A stretch of DNA of 42,234 bases from Flavobacteriaceae bacterium (GTDB lineage: Bacteria > Bacteroidota > Bacteroidia > Flavobacteriales > Flavobacteriaceae). Below, in pieces: positions 27,847-35,808 of the stretch (position 1 is the first letter of the stretch; every line of letters begins with the position of its first letter). The notes beneath the pieces are model-generated. The model made no database searches. It worked only from the letters and a program-made list of their open reading frames with translations, and was not told the origin of the DNA. Location: assembly GCA_023257625.1 (NCBI GenBank), contig JALRBW010000064.1, positions 1 through 42,234 of the forward strand. Reading direction: 5' to 3'. Made by a program: the position numbers and the translations under genes.

Positions 27847-28568
27847 ATGCAATAGATATTTTAGCTTTTGGCGCTCATCCTGATGATGTTGAACTCGGTT
27901 GTGGAGGTTCTATTTCACATGCTGTAAGTCAAGGCAAACAGGTCGTTATTATTGATTTGACTAGAGGTGAATTGGGAACACGAGGGTCAAAGGAGTCACG
28001 TCAAAAAGAAGCTAAGGATGCTGCAGCTATTTTAGGTGTTCAACTTAGAGAAAATATGGAGTTTAAAGATGGTTTTTTTGAAAACGATACCTCACATAAA
28101 ATTGCTTTAATACAAAAAATAAGAACCTACCGTCCGCGAATAGTATTTTGCAATACTTTCCAAGATCGACACATAGATCATGGTCGTGCAAATCAATTGG
28201 TCACTGATGCTTGTTTTCTTAGTGGATTATGTAAAATAGAAACTAAATCCGAAAATGGAAAAATTCAAGAAGTTTGGCGCCCCAAATTAATTTTAGAGTA
28301 CATTCAATGGAATGAAGTAAAACCAGATATTGTACTAGATATTTCAGGACATTTAGAGACTAAGATGAAGGCTGTTAAGGCCTTTCAAACACAATTTTTT
28401 GACCCTATTTCAAAAGAAGCTGAAACTCCTATTAGTTCTCAAAATTTTTTAGAAAGTGTTGAATATCGCGCTAAAAATTTTGGTCGATTAATTGGAACGG
28501 ATGCTGGTGAAGGGTTTACTTCAAAACAAACATTATCTGTAACTGATGTAGAGTCATTAATCCCCTAA
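27843..28568 (+). CDS. bshB1: Bacillithiol biosynthesis deacetylase BshB1
   Basis: This zinc-dependent PIG-L/LmbE-type enzyme deacetylates GlcNAc-malate to GlcN-malate, the second step of bacillithiol synthesis. The zinc site is AHPDDVELG (H12, D15) with DRHIDHGRAN (H110, D112, H113). The stretch TRGELGTRGSKESRQKEA and the 241-residue length are those of BshB1 rather than BshB2. It is translationally coupled to the Cys/Met enzyme. bshA and bshC are not in this window. Confidence 0.92.
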   Translation: MNAIDILAFGAHPDDVELGCGGSISHAVSQGKQVVIIDLTRGELGTRGSKESRQKEAKDAAAILGVQLRENMEFKDGFFENDTSHKIALIQKIRTYRPRIVFCNTFQDRHIDHGRANQLVTDACFLSGLCKIETKSENGKIQEVWRPKLILEYIQWNEVKPDIVLDISGHLETKMKAVKAFQTQFFDPISKEAETPISSQNFLESVEYRAKNFGRLIGTDAGEGFTSKQTLSVTDVESLIP

Positions 28569-28574
28569 TTAATA

Positions 28575-29561
28575 ATGCAAAATATTAAATGGGGCATAGT
28601 AGGGTTGGGAAACATTGCAAATAAGTTTGCGGAAGATTTAGCTTTAGTTTCCGATGCAATATTATGGGCAGTGGCTTCTTCAAATGCAGAAAGAGCTCAA
28701 GAATTTGCAAGAAAACATAAAGCCATACGACATTATGATTCTTATTCATCTTTATTTGAAGATCCCGCTGTTCAAGTAGTTTATATTGCAACGCTACATC
28801 CAGATCATGTGCCAATAGCCATAGAGGCGATACGCCACGGCAAAGGTGTGTTGTGTGAAAAACCTTTAGGAATTAATACTAAAGAGGTTCAGGAACTCAT
28901 AAACTTAGCTCAAAATCACTCTCTTTTTTTAATGGAGGCATTATGGACACGTTTTAATCCTGCCTTTGAACAAACTTTACAATTCATACAAGAAGGGGCG
29001 CTTGGGCTATTACGGTATATCAATGCTTCATTTAGTTTTAATGGACTTGATAGATCAATTGACTCTCGTTTATTTAATCCCCAAAAAGCTGGTGGCGCTC
29101 TATTAGATATTGGAATTTATCCTTTGTTTTTAGCGTACCAAATATTAGGAATACCAAAAGATATTAAAGCATCTGCTATACTTACTCCTCAAGGGGTAGA
29201 TGTACAATTGGGTTTTATTTTAACTTATGAAACTGCTCAAGCAGTTTTATATGCCAGTTTTAGTCACGATGAAGATATGCGCGCAACTATTTGTGGGGAA
29301 AAAGGACAAATTTATTTATCCTCTCGATGGCATGAAACAGATCAGATTCACAGAGTGCAATCTGGGAAAAGTACAATAATTAACTGTCCAGTAAAGGGTA
29401 GGGGATATTATTATGAAATTCTAGAAGTTCATAAGTGCCTAATTTTAGGGCAGACAGAATCTAAAAAATGGAATTGGAAAAACAGTTTAGATTTATCAAG
29501 TTTAATGGATCAAATTCGAAAACAATGTGGTATTGTTTATCCTAGTGATCCTGATCAGTAA
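28575..29561 (+). CDS. Gfo/Idh/MocA-family oxidoreductase
   Basis: This is a 328-residue NAD(P)-dependent sugar or polyol dehydrogenase-like protein. The Rossmann motif GIVGLGNIANKFAEDL is at residues 8-23, and the catalytic-lysine motif CEKPLGIN is near 93. ALWTRFNPAF and GGALLDIGIYPLFLAYQILG are typical of the dihydrodiol dehydrogenase-like subgroup. The substrate is unknown. It is 6 nt after bshB1 and probably ends the operon. No clear terminator follows within the first 100 nt. Confidence 0.88.
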   Translation: MQNIKWGIVGLGNIANKFAEDLALVSDAILWAVASSNAERAQEFARKHKAIRHYDSYSSLFEDPAVQVVYIATLHPDHVPIAIEAIRHGKGVLCEKPLGINTKEVQELINLAQNHSLFLMEALWTRFNPAFEQTLQFIQEGALGLLRYINASFSFNGLDRSIDSRLFNPQKAGGALLDIGIYPLFLAYQILGIPKDIKASAILTPQGVDVQLGFILTYETAQAVLYASFSHDEDMRATICGEKGQIYLSSRWHETDQIHRVQSGKSTIINCPVKGRGYYYEILEVHKCLILGQTESKKWNWKNSLDLSSLMDQIRKQCGIVYPSDPDQ

Positions 29562-30381
29562 AAAGTTTTTAAAATATATATTTTAAAGTTGTAAGTAACA
29601 AAGCATATTTAATAGAATAATTTATACTACCTAAAGGCATTGCAATTTTTTTTTATAAAGCATGACTTCTAGTTTGAATAAATTAATACTAAGCCCTGAA
29701 TAATTTCAACTTCTCTAAATAAATATTTAAATAAATCATGGGGTAGAAATAACTTAGGCATATAGAGTGTGAAAAAACTGTTTTGGTAAAATAGAAATGC
29801 CAAGTATAAAATAAGTATTACTTTAAATTAGAAATGTAACATTTCAGTTTATTACTGCTATAATAATGACCTTTTATTTTTAACCTGAAAAGATTACTCT
29901 TTAAGTTAACACAAAAAACAATAATCAAGTAAATAAAACCATCACAATTATGAAGGGCTTAGATAGGTTGTTAATTCTGATATGTTATAATGGTTTACAT
30001 TGTTGCACCACATGGGCTCTATACAAAATACCACTGATTTACTATTAATTTTTTCTCTTAGAAGCTTTGTGCCAAGTTATTGTATTGAATCTATTGAATT
30101 AGACTTGAAGTTTCCATTATTAAGAGGGATTTTACTCCATGTTTTTCTACACTTCATAAAGTTTCCTATCAATCTAAAACTTTATTAAGGTAGGGAAAAA
30201 GTCAATTTTAAAAAACCACCAGCCAAATTTTAGGCATTTTCTCTATTAATTACTAATTATTATTAAATGGTATTTAGCATTAAATCTAAAATTTAACACA
30301 AAGGATAATTACGAGCCAAAAAAATCATTTCAAACTATTAAATCATGAATTAAAAAATATTTTAACTCTCAAAAAATCCTT
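29562..30381. other. 820-nt AT-rich gap without a convincing gene
   Basis: Dense AT-rich spacer between the oxidoreductase and the tRNA-His promoter. A 62-codon plus-strand frame at 30000-30188 has a composition unlike a protein. The opposite strand of the same stretch (about 30190 down to 29950) reads as two joined open pieces split by one TAA, with plausible content (CRKTWSKIPLNNGNFKSN, then LGTKLLREKINSKSVVF). This could be a decayed gene, but I recognise no family. No hairpin terminator, RNA gene or repeat stands out. Confidence 0.35.
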
Positions 30382-30389
30382 TATATTTG
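30382..30389 (+). promoter_or_regulatory. -7 element of tRNA-His
   Basis: TATATTTG, an exact TAnnTTTG match, ends 13 nt before the tRNA. No TTG occurs at the expected -33 position. Confidence 0.6.
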
Positions 30390-30402
30390 CGCGAGTATAT
30401 AT

Positions 30403-30477
30403 GGTGGTTGTAGCTCAGTTGGTTAGAGCGCCTGATTGTGGTTCAGGAGGTCGCCGGTTCGAGCCCGGTCTTCCACC
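30403..30477 (+). tRNA. tRNA-His (GTG)
   Basis: The cloverleaf has the extra 5' G-1 (30403) opposite C73, diagnostic for tRNA-His. The anticodon stem CCTGA/TCAGG encloses TTGTGGT with anticodon GTG at 30438-30440. The T arm GCCGG-TTCGAGC-CCGGT is complete. The acceptor strands GTGGTTG (30404-30410) and CTTCCAC (30470-30476) leave two adjacent T-T oppositions in the middle. CCA is not encoded. Confidence 0.95.
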
Positions 30478-30482
30478 CACTT

Positions 30483-30520
30483 AAAATAAGGGTTTCAGAA
30501 ATGAAACCCTTATTTTATTT
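30483..30520 (+). terminator. Rho-independent terminator after tRNA-His
   Basis: A 14-bp perfect stem, AAAATAAGGGTTTC (30483-30496) with its complement at 30503-30516, has a 6-nt loop and T-rich ends. It follows the tRNA by 5 nt. Confidence 0.9.
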
Positions 30521-30675
30521 TAAACTTGCAAACAATTTATTTTATGGTTTATGAATATTTAACCATTAAAAAAATATTTATGCTAATTACTGGGCATATG
30601 TTCCAGGTTAAAAAAAATAGAAAGTCCAGATATAGGTTGGTCATATATTTAATATTATCTATACATTATTTTAAC

Positions 30676-30722
30676 ATTTGAAATTGCAAACTATGAATTT
30701 CAAATGAAATTGTATCATTTGA
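30676..30722. repeat. Overlapping, mutually exclusive inverted repeats
   Basis: ATTTGAAATT (30676-30685) pairs perfectly with AATTTCAAAT (30696-30705). The second arm overlaps TCAAATGA (30700-30707), which pairs with TCATTTGA (30715-30722). Only one hairpin can form at a time. It sits in the gap between the tRNA-His terminator and the terminator of the next minus-strand gene, with no T tract. Confidence 0.5.
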
Positions 30723-30765
30723 TTTCTTAAGTGGTCCGTAAAAAAATAATAAAATTGGCGTTGGT

Positions 30766-30789
30766 AAAAAAAAACCTCCATAAAGGAGG
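30766..30789 (-). terminator. Terminator of the secreted 251-aa protein gene
   Basis: On the minus strand CCTCC, loop TTTAT, GGAGG and nine T residues (30774-30766). It lies 7 nt after the stop of the gene at 30797. Confidence 0.85.
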
Positions 30790-30796
30790 GTAAAAA

Positions 30797-31552
30797 CTAT
30801 CTGTTTATTTTAAGTAATTCAACTAAAACTCTATATCTAAATCCATTTGGATCATATTCAGACATTTTAGATTTAGAAAGAATGGACTGGTCATAGTCTG
30901 TTGGCGATAAGGCTTTCATTGCTGCATCTAAAGTTGAATAATGATCCCAAGATATTACAGAAGATTCATCCATTCCTTGAGGATAAACTCTTGCTGCTAT
31001 ACCCCATCCAGAAAATCCATCATTTCCAACTTTTTTCTGAAAATAAGGTTTCCATAATTTTAAATTTTCATCTATAAATCCTGATAAATTTTTTGGCTTA
31101 GAATAATTCCAAACAGCAAATTTAAAATCAGAACCAGGGATGTTATCCACTATTTTATATACCTGTACCATCATAGTATGAGATAAATCACCTGTAGACA
31201 CTAAATTTGGATTCATCCCTAAAATTTCTTCTGATTTTCCCCATACAGTTTGAGCAGCATTATTCATTTGATTAAAATCTTTATATATATTCACAAAAAC
31301 ATGTGTAGGCATAGTCTGATCTTCAATCATTTGAGAATTCACTAATCTAAAAAACGCCCAAATTACTTGATCACCATTTTTTATGGCAGATTCAGAAACT
31401 TTTGACCAATGATTTAACTCTCTAGACTCAAATTCTTCAAAGTCTTTTTGATCAACCCTTACATAAGTCATTTGTATAATGTTTTGACTAGTTGACTGAC
31501 AATATCCAAAAACAGAAACTAGTAATAGAATTGATAAAATAATTTTTTTCAT
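30797..31552 (-). CDS. Secreted protein with two similar alpha/beta units
   Basis: I do not recognise a named family. The 251-residue protein has a signal peptide (KKIILSILLLVSVFGYCQ, cut near residue 19) and no lipobox use that fits well. The mature part seems to have two related halves: MTYVRVDQKDFEEFESREL with a later THVFVNIYKDF, and FKFAVWNYSKPKNLSGFIDE with a later SSVISWDHYSTLDAAMKAL. The beta-helix-beta order resembles ferredoxin-like/dimeric alpha-beta-barrel proteins; this is inference from pattern only. It has its own terminator and a leader nearly the same as that of the gene at 34869. No enzymatic motif is seen. Confidence 0.72.
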   Translation of the reverse strand: MKKIILSILLLVSVFGYCQSTSQNIIQMTYVRVDQKDFEEFESRELNHWSKVSESAIKNGDQVIWAFFRLVNSQMIEDQTMPTHVFVNIYKDFNQMNNAAQTVWGKSEEILGMNPNLVSTGDLSHTMMVQVYKIVDNIPGSDFKFAVWNYSKPKNLSGFIDENLKLWKPYFQKKVGNDGFSGWGIAARVYPQGMDESSVISWDHYSTLDAAMKALSPTDYDQSILSKSKMSEYDPNGFRYRVLVELLKINR

Positions 31553-31573
31553 TTTGATTAATTTATGATTAAT
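31553..31573 (-). repeat. Conserved 5' leader element, copy 1
   Basis: Directly upstream of the ATG at 31552. In plus-strand reading it is TTTGATTAATTTATG followed by ATTAAT. It matches 35788-35808 at 19 of 21 positions, in the same orientation and at nearly the same distance from a start codon. Confidence 0.6.
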
Positions 31574-31784
31574 AATACACCTAATTTAAAAATAATAGGT
31601 TATTTATCAAATCCACATACCTTAATTAAAAAACGACTTTAATGAAAAAGCTGGGTATACATTAATCTATTAAATATTTTTTATATAATTTATTAAATTA
31701 AAATTTCATATAATTGAGTTTTTACCATACAAGCTCAAATTATTTTCTTTCTTATTTTCTATATTTATAAATAAAATTCTTAGT
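31553..31784. other. AT-rich spacer with the leader of the minus-strand gene
   Basis: The first 21 nt (31553-31573) on the minus strand are a leader shared with the gene at 34869 (see the repeat entries). The remainder is AT-rich, with no gene, hairpin terminator or convincing TAnnTTTG on either strand. Confidence 0.4.
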
Positions 31785-31856
31785 ATGATACTAAAAACCC
31801 TTCTTATAGTGATGTATGCCTTCATGGCCCTGTGTATTTTCTTGTATATGTATTAG
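31785..31856 (+). CDS. Possible 23-residue membrane micropeptide
   Basis: A short ORF starting ATG at 31785 and ending TAG encodes 23 residues that are almost all hydrophobic (MILKTLLIVMYAF, then MALCIFLYMY), enough for one membrane span. Its base composition is less AT-rich than the flanks, and codons such as GCC and CTG stand out. TATATTTA 25 nt upstream is one base off the -7 consensus. A TTCCTG/CAGGAA inverted repeat follows. I recognise no family, and it may be chance. Confidence 0.35.
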   Translation: MILKTLLIVMYAFMALCIFLYMY

Positions 31857-32020
31857 GTTTACTTCCTGAAAAATTTAACTAATAACAGGAAAAAATATTT
31901 ATTCAAAGAAAAGTTGATTTTTTAATTTTTCAACTCTTTTAATTGTACTTTAAATATCTAAAAACTCAAATCCTTATAGATTAATATATTTGGGATATAA
32001 AAAATCTCAACTTTATTTGA
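31857..32020. other. AT-rich spacer before the outer-membrane/DUF285 pair
   Basis: This includes TTCCTG (31864-31869) paired with CAGGAA further on, and TATATTTG at 31985-31992, an exact -7 element 28 nt before the ATG at 32021. No -33 TTG at the proper spacing. Confidence 0.4.
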
Positions 32021-32668
32021 ATGAAAAAGAGGTTTCTTCTCATTGTATTAGCTCCTCTTTTGGTATTTTCACAAAATTGGAATGATAGGAAAAATTCTGG
32101 TAATGAATTTATTGGAATTTCTATTGGATTTCTTGTTCAGGGACAAACAAAATATCCAATGACTTATTATGGACCTAAAGTAATTGGTATACATAACGAT
32201 GGGGCGTACTATTTTTCTTTTGATTTTTATTTTTCAAAATTTATATTTGGAGCACAGCTTGCAGAAGAATTTTTATACTTGCAAAAAATTGAATCGGCAG
32301 GGGTTTGGAAGCCAAGAGGATTTAATGGAAGCTATTCTTCATTAACTCGAAGTTATTGGCTGACTCTAGGGTATACTTTTTTTAATAATTTTTATTTTAA
32401 GTTAGGTGCTGGTTTTAGAAAAGGTCCTCAAAAGCAATTTATATACAATAAAATTTCGCCTTCAAAAGTGGCTGAGGGATTTGATTTTTTGAATTCAGAT
32501 AATATTTTTACAACATCTAAAATTCTGAATAGTTTTTCAGAATGGGATTATAGCTTATCTGTAACCTATCCAATAAAAGTGCTTGAATCTTTTGGTATTG
32601 TTCCTGAATTAGGTTATTCGTTAAAACATGGAGGTATAATTACTGGGTTTAGTGTTATTTTTAAATGA
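32021..32668 (+). CDS. Small exported outer-membrane-type protein
   Basis: No characterised family recognised. The 215-residue protein has a signal peptide ending at VFSQ (about residue 18). The mature chain alternates polar and aromatic or hydrophobic residues ([55 protein letters not shown]) and ends in FSVIFK, the pattern of an eight-strand or so outer-membrane beta-barrel. Its TGA overlaps the ATG of the DUF285 lipoprotein by 4 nt, so the two are translationally coupled and may work together at the cell surface. Confidence 0.75.
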   Translation: MKKRFLLIVLAPLLVFSQNWNDRKNSGNEFIGISIGFLVQGQTKYPMTYYGPKVIGIHNDGAYYFSFDFYFSKFIFGAQLAEEFLYLQKIESAGVWKPRGFNGSYSSLTRSYWLTLGYTFFNNFYFKLGAGFRKGPQKQFIYNKISPSKVAEGFDFLNSDNIFTTSKILNSFSEWDYSLSVTYPIKVLESFGIVPELGYSLKHGGIITGFSVIFK

Positions 32669-34533
32669 AATATTTATTCTACATATTACTCGGAATCATT
32701 TTATTTGGTTGTTTTCAACGCACCTTAGAAGAAGAATTTATTCAAATTGAAATAGTAGGTACTGATAGTACTGATTTAAATTCGGATACAATTTCTAAAA
32801 CTGTTATTTTTTTTGAAAATGGAATTTGTAAATGCCCAGATGCTTCAGATGGTGAATTTGATGAAATTGATGGTGTGATTTATACTGTTGTAAACGATAA
32901 TTCAATAAGAGCTCAAATTAATAATGGAAATTTAAATTTATGTACATCTCATGTAACCTCTATGCAAAATTTATTTTTATCTAATTATGAATTTAACTCT
33001 AACATAAACTTTTGGGATACTTCTAATGTTATAACAATGGAGTCAATGTTTAAAGAAGCATTAGCATTTAATCAAGGGTTAAGTAATTGGGACACATCAA
33101 AGGTTGTTAGTATGGAATCAATGTTTGAAAAAGCTATTTCATTTAATAATGAAATTAGTGGATGGGACACTTCCAAAGTAAAAAATATGAATCTCATGTT
33201 TAGTGGCGCTTCAGAATTTAATCAAGATATTGGAGATTGGAATACTTCAAGCGTTAGTGAAATGGCTTTTATGTTTCAAAATGCCACTTCTTTTAATCAG
33301 AATATAGGAAAATGGGATACTTCAAGTGTAATTACATTAGAATCTATGTTTCATGGGGCAATATTTTTTAATCAAGATATATCAAGTTGGAATACATTGA
33401 ATGTGATTTCAATGAAATCAATGTTTAAGAACGCAAAAGTTTTTAATCATGATATTGGCAATTGGAATACTACAAATGTGACTACAATGGAATCAATGTT
33501 TCAAGATGCATCCCAGTTTAATAAAGCTATTGGAAATTGGAAAACTGAAAATGTAATTTCAATGAAATCAATGTTTGAAAAGACTCAAGAATTTAACCAA
33601 TCAATCGGGAATTGGAATATTTCAAATGTAATTTCAACTGAGTCTATGTTTAAACAGGCTATTGCTTTTAATCAAGATATTAGTCAATGGGATACTTCTT
33701 CTGTTAAGAATATGAACTCTATGTTTTATAGTGCTCTTGTTTTTAATCAAGCTATAGGTAATTGGGATACTCAATCAGTAGTTGAAATGAATTCTATGTT
33801 TTACAGAGCGATTGTTTTTAACCAAGATATAAGCCAATGGGATACTTCCTTAGTAACTGATATGGGGTTTATGTTTAGCAAAGCCCCATCTTTTAATCAG
33901 AATATTGGAAATTGGAATACTTCTAGAGTAACCATAATGGAATCTATGTTTAATTACGCGACTTCATTTAATCATAATATTGGAGGATGGAATACATCAA
34001 ATGTAACGACAATGGAATCTATGTTTATTTATGCGGCTTCCTTTAACCAGAATATTGGAAATTGGAATACCTCTAAGGTAACTAATATGTATGCGATGTT
34101 TCAAGAAGCTATTTTATTTAATCAGGACATTGGACGTTGGGATACCTCAAGTGTAACCAATATGGGAGCGATGTTTCAAGATGCTCTTGCTTTTAATCAA
34201 AATATTGGAGGTTGGAATACCTCAAAAGTAACAAGTATGGTATCAATGTTTAGCAACGTATCAGAATTTAACCATGATCTTAGTTCTTGGGATACATCCA
34301 AAGTTAAAAATATGGGGGCGATGTTTAAATATGCTATTTCTTTTAATCAAAATATTGGAGTATGGGATACCTCAAGTGTAACAAATATTTATGCCATGTT
34401 CCAAGAGGCTAAAAATTTTAATCAAGACCTTACGGGTTGGTGTGTTACGAACATTATTTCTGAACCCCCTGATTTTGCTACTAATTCTTCATTAATTGAG
34501 GAACATAAGCCGCTGTGGGGAACTTGCCCCTAA
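32665..34533 (+). CDS. DUF285/BspA-like repeat lipoprotein
   Basis: This 622-residue surface-type protein has a signal with the lipobox LFGC (C16), though the N-terminus carries only one Lys. Residues 17-116 form a short non-repeat region with [20 protein letters not shown] and a first degenerate repeat ([17 protein letters not shown]). From W117 to D591 or so there are 19 tandem 25-residue repeats with consensus WDTSxVxxMxSMFxxAxxFNQ plus xIxN. A degenerate cap (WCVTNIIS, W592) and a short tail ending WGTCP follow. The family (DUF285, leucine-rich-repeat-like beta-solenoids) is best known from Mycoplasma and BspA-like adhesins, so adhesion or binding is a plausible inference. No Por-type C-terminal sorting domain is seen. 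Confidence 0.88.
   Translation: MKYLFYILLGIILFGCFQRTLEEEFIQIEIVGTDSTDLNSDTISKTVIFFENGICKCPDASDGEFDEIDGVIYTVVNDNSIRAQINNGNLNLCTSHVTSMQNLFLSNYEFNSNINFWDTSNVITMESMFKEALAFNQGLSNWDTSKVVSMESMFEKAISFNNEISGWDTSKVKNMNLMFSGASEFNQDIGDWNTSSVSEMAFMFQNATSFNQNIGKWDTSSVITLESMFHGAIFFNQDISSWNTLNVISMKSMFKNAKVFNHDIGNWNTTNVTTMESMFQDASQFNKAIGNWKTENVISMKSMFEKTQEFNQSIGNWNISNVISTESMFKQAIAFNQDISQWDTSSVKNMNSMFYSALVFNQAIGNWDTQSVVEMNSMFYRAIVFNQDISQWDTSLVTDMGFMFSKAPSFNQNIGNWNTSRVTIMESMFNYATSFNHNIGGWNTSNVTTMESMFIYAASFNQNIGNWNTSKVTNMYAMFQEAILFNQDIGRWDTSSVTNMGAMFQDALAFNQNIGGWNTSKVTSMVSMFSNVSEFNHDLSSWDTSKVKNMGAMFKYAISFNQNIGVWDTSSVTNIYAMFQEAKNFNQDLTGWCVTNIISEPPDFATNSSLIEEHKPLWGTCP
33013..34437 (+). repeat. 19 in-frame 75-bp repeats encoding DUF285 units
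   Basis: The conserved Trp codon TGG at 33013 recurs every 75 nt up to 34438, 1425 nt or exactly 19 periods with no insertion or deletion. Each unit encodes W-[DN]-T-S then V, M, MF, A, FN and I at fixed positions. The DNA of the units has diverged while the protein spacing is kept. Units 13 and 14 and units 15-16 and 18-19 look closest. Confidence 0.92.
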
Positions 34534-34825
34534 TTTTTTAGTACAATTGTACATTTCAATTTTTTTATGAATTTTTCTTGATAATATTTCAACTGATTAT
34601 GATACCTCATTAAAAGGAATCATTTGATATAATTAGTAAAGTGATGAAGCTTAAACGCATGAAAAGTTAATTTTATCTACACTTTTTCAATTAATTTCTA
34701 GCTCTTAGGAAAGGGAATTAATCGATTTAGATAGATTATAATGCTTTTTCAATATTGCAAATATTTTAATTGAGGTAATTTCAAAGAAAAATACTGAAAT
34801 TTAAAATTACTCTAATGAACTTAAA
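34534..34825. other. 292-nt AT-rich gap without a gene
   Basis: No ORF of protein character on either strand. The only feature noted is the perfect 12-bp palindrome GTACAATTGTAC (34541-34552) just after the DUF285 stop, which is not followed by a T tract. Confidence 0.4.
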
Positions 34826-34860
34826 ACAAAAACCCTCCATTTGAAGGGTTTTTGTAAAAA
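34826..34860. terminator. Bidirectional terminator
   Basis: An 11-bp stem, ACAAAAACCCT (34826-34836) and complement at 34845-34855, has an 8-nt loop. T-rich sequence follows on both strands. It lies 9 nt beyond the end of the minus-strand gene at 34869 and can also stop transcripts from the DUF285 gene. Confidence 0.82.
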
Positions 34861-34868
34861 TTAAAAAT

Positions 34869-35786
34869 TTATTTTGGAAGTTGAGCAGGATTAAAATAAT
34901 AATCTTCTCTCATTATTTCACCATCATCATTTAGGGTATGTTGAAGGTGTTGCATTAATGTACTCACATTTCCTGATTTTCTGTTTTTAATTCTCATTTT
35001 CCACCAAGAAATAATAGTCATTTGAGTGCCTTCATATTCAATTGCATCTGGATACCCAATTTCTTGAATATATACTATTTCATATGCGTCAAAAGCAGCT
35101 TTAATACTCTCCATTTCCTCGTCTAGAGTTTTAAATTCAAATTCACCAGAATTCATTACGTCGTAAAATCTAGTATTTTCAGAATATAGAGAACGCACTT
35201 TTTCAATATCCATATCTTGCATTGCAGCTAAAATCAAACGTACTTTAGAAATATTAGGATGATCTTTATAAACGACACCATTTTTTCGAGTATCATAAGC
35301 ATCATAAGCCTTTTGCCATAGGAGTTGATCGTCATTTACCCACAACCTTCGTATTTTTCCTTTTTTATCAAAACGAAATGTAGCATATCTTGGCATAGTT
35401 AAAATTACCCCCGTATTTTTATCATATCCCGTTAGCCGTTCATAGGTTTTTACATCAATTAAATCATCTTGCTCATATTCTAATACATCAGGATAAGAAC
35501 CTCCCCAATGTTTAATGGAGAAATTAATTACATTTTCACTGAGGTAAGTGGATCGATTAATTAATTGGTTTGGTGTTCTTGGTGTTCTGGCATTGGTAGT
35601 ATACCACTGAAAATCTTCTGATAACATAGAACTTAAATCCTCTATATTACCTGTAGTGAAGGCAGTATTAAATTTTTCAACTGTTTCAATTAAAGGATGT
35701 TCGATGTAAATTGTTCCATTCTTTTTTTTCTGAGCACTAAGAGTAGTAGTTATGAATAGAAGAGTAAGTAAAAAATAATTTTTCAT
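34869..35786 (-). CDS. Secreted protein with two NTF2/SnoaL-like domains
   Basis: This is a 305-residue exported protein with a signal peptide of about 18 residues (cut before Gln19). It carries two related units: residues about 27-160 begin IYIEHPLIETVEKFNTAFTT and GNIEDLSSMLSEDFQWY, and residues about 180-300 begin VYKDHPNISKVRLILAAM and DMDIEKVRSLYSENTRFYD. The second ends near MREDYYFNP. Each unit has the helix-helix-strand start and the aromatic-lined D-[FY] pattern of SnoaL-like/NTF2-like proteins. Such domains may be enzymes or ligand binders, and no catalytic set can be named here. Its leader matches that of the gene at 30797. Confidence 0.78.
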   Translation of the reverse strand: MKNYFLLTLLFITTTLSAQKKKNGTIYIEHPLIETVEKFNTAFTTGNIEDLSSMLSEDFQWYTTNARTPRTPNQLINRSTYLSENVINFSIKHWGGSYPDVLEYEQDDLIDVKTYERLTGYDKNTGVILTMPRYATFRFDKKGKIRRLWVNDDQLLWQKAYDAYDTRKNGVVYKDHPNISKVRLILAAMQDMDIEKVRSLYSENTRFYDVMNSGEFEFKTLDEEMESIKAAFDAYEIVYIQEIGYPDAIEYEGTQMTIISWWKMRIKNRKSGNVSTLMQHLQHTLNDDGEIMREDYYFNPAQLPK

Positions 35787-35787
35787 A

Positions 35788-35808
35788 TTTAATTAATTTA
35801 TGGTTAAT
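35788..35808 (-). repeat. Conserved 5' leader element, copy 2
   Basis: Upstream of the ATG at 35786. In plus-strand reading TTTAATTAATTTATG followed by GTTAAT, 19 of 21 identical to copy 1 at 31553-31573. The differences are two A/G changes. Confidence 0.6.

Noticed and set aside
30000-30188. 62-codon plus-strand ORF before tRNA-His
   Set aside because: Composition and lack of any domain or start signal suggest chance. The opposite strand looks slightly more protein-like but has a stop and no known family.
33013-34437. The 75-bp periodic array considered as a CRISPR
   Set aside because: The repeats encode an open frame with conserved amino acids and no unique spacers between identical repeats; no cas genes are near.
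34541-34552. Perfect palindrome GTACAATTGTAC after the DUF285 gene
   Set aside because: Twelve bases in AT-rich DNA with no T tract and no second copy seen nearby; not enough for an operator or terminator.
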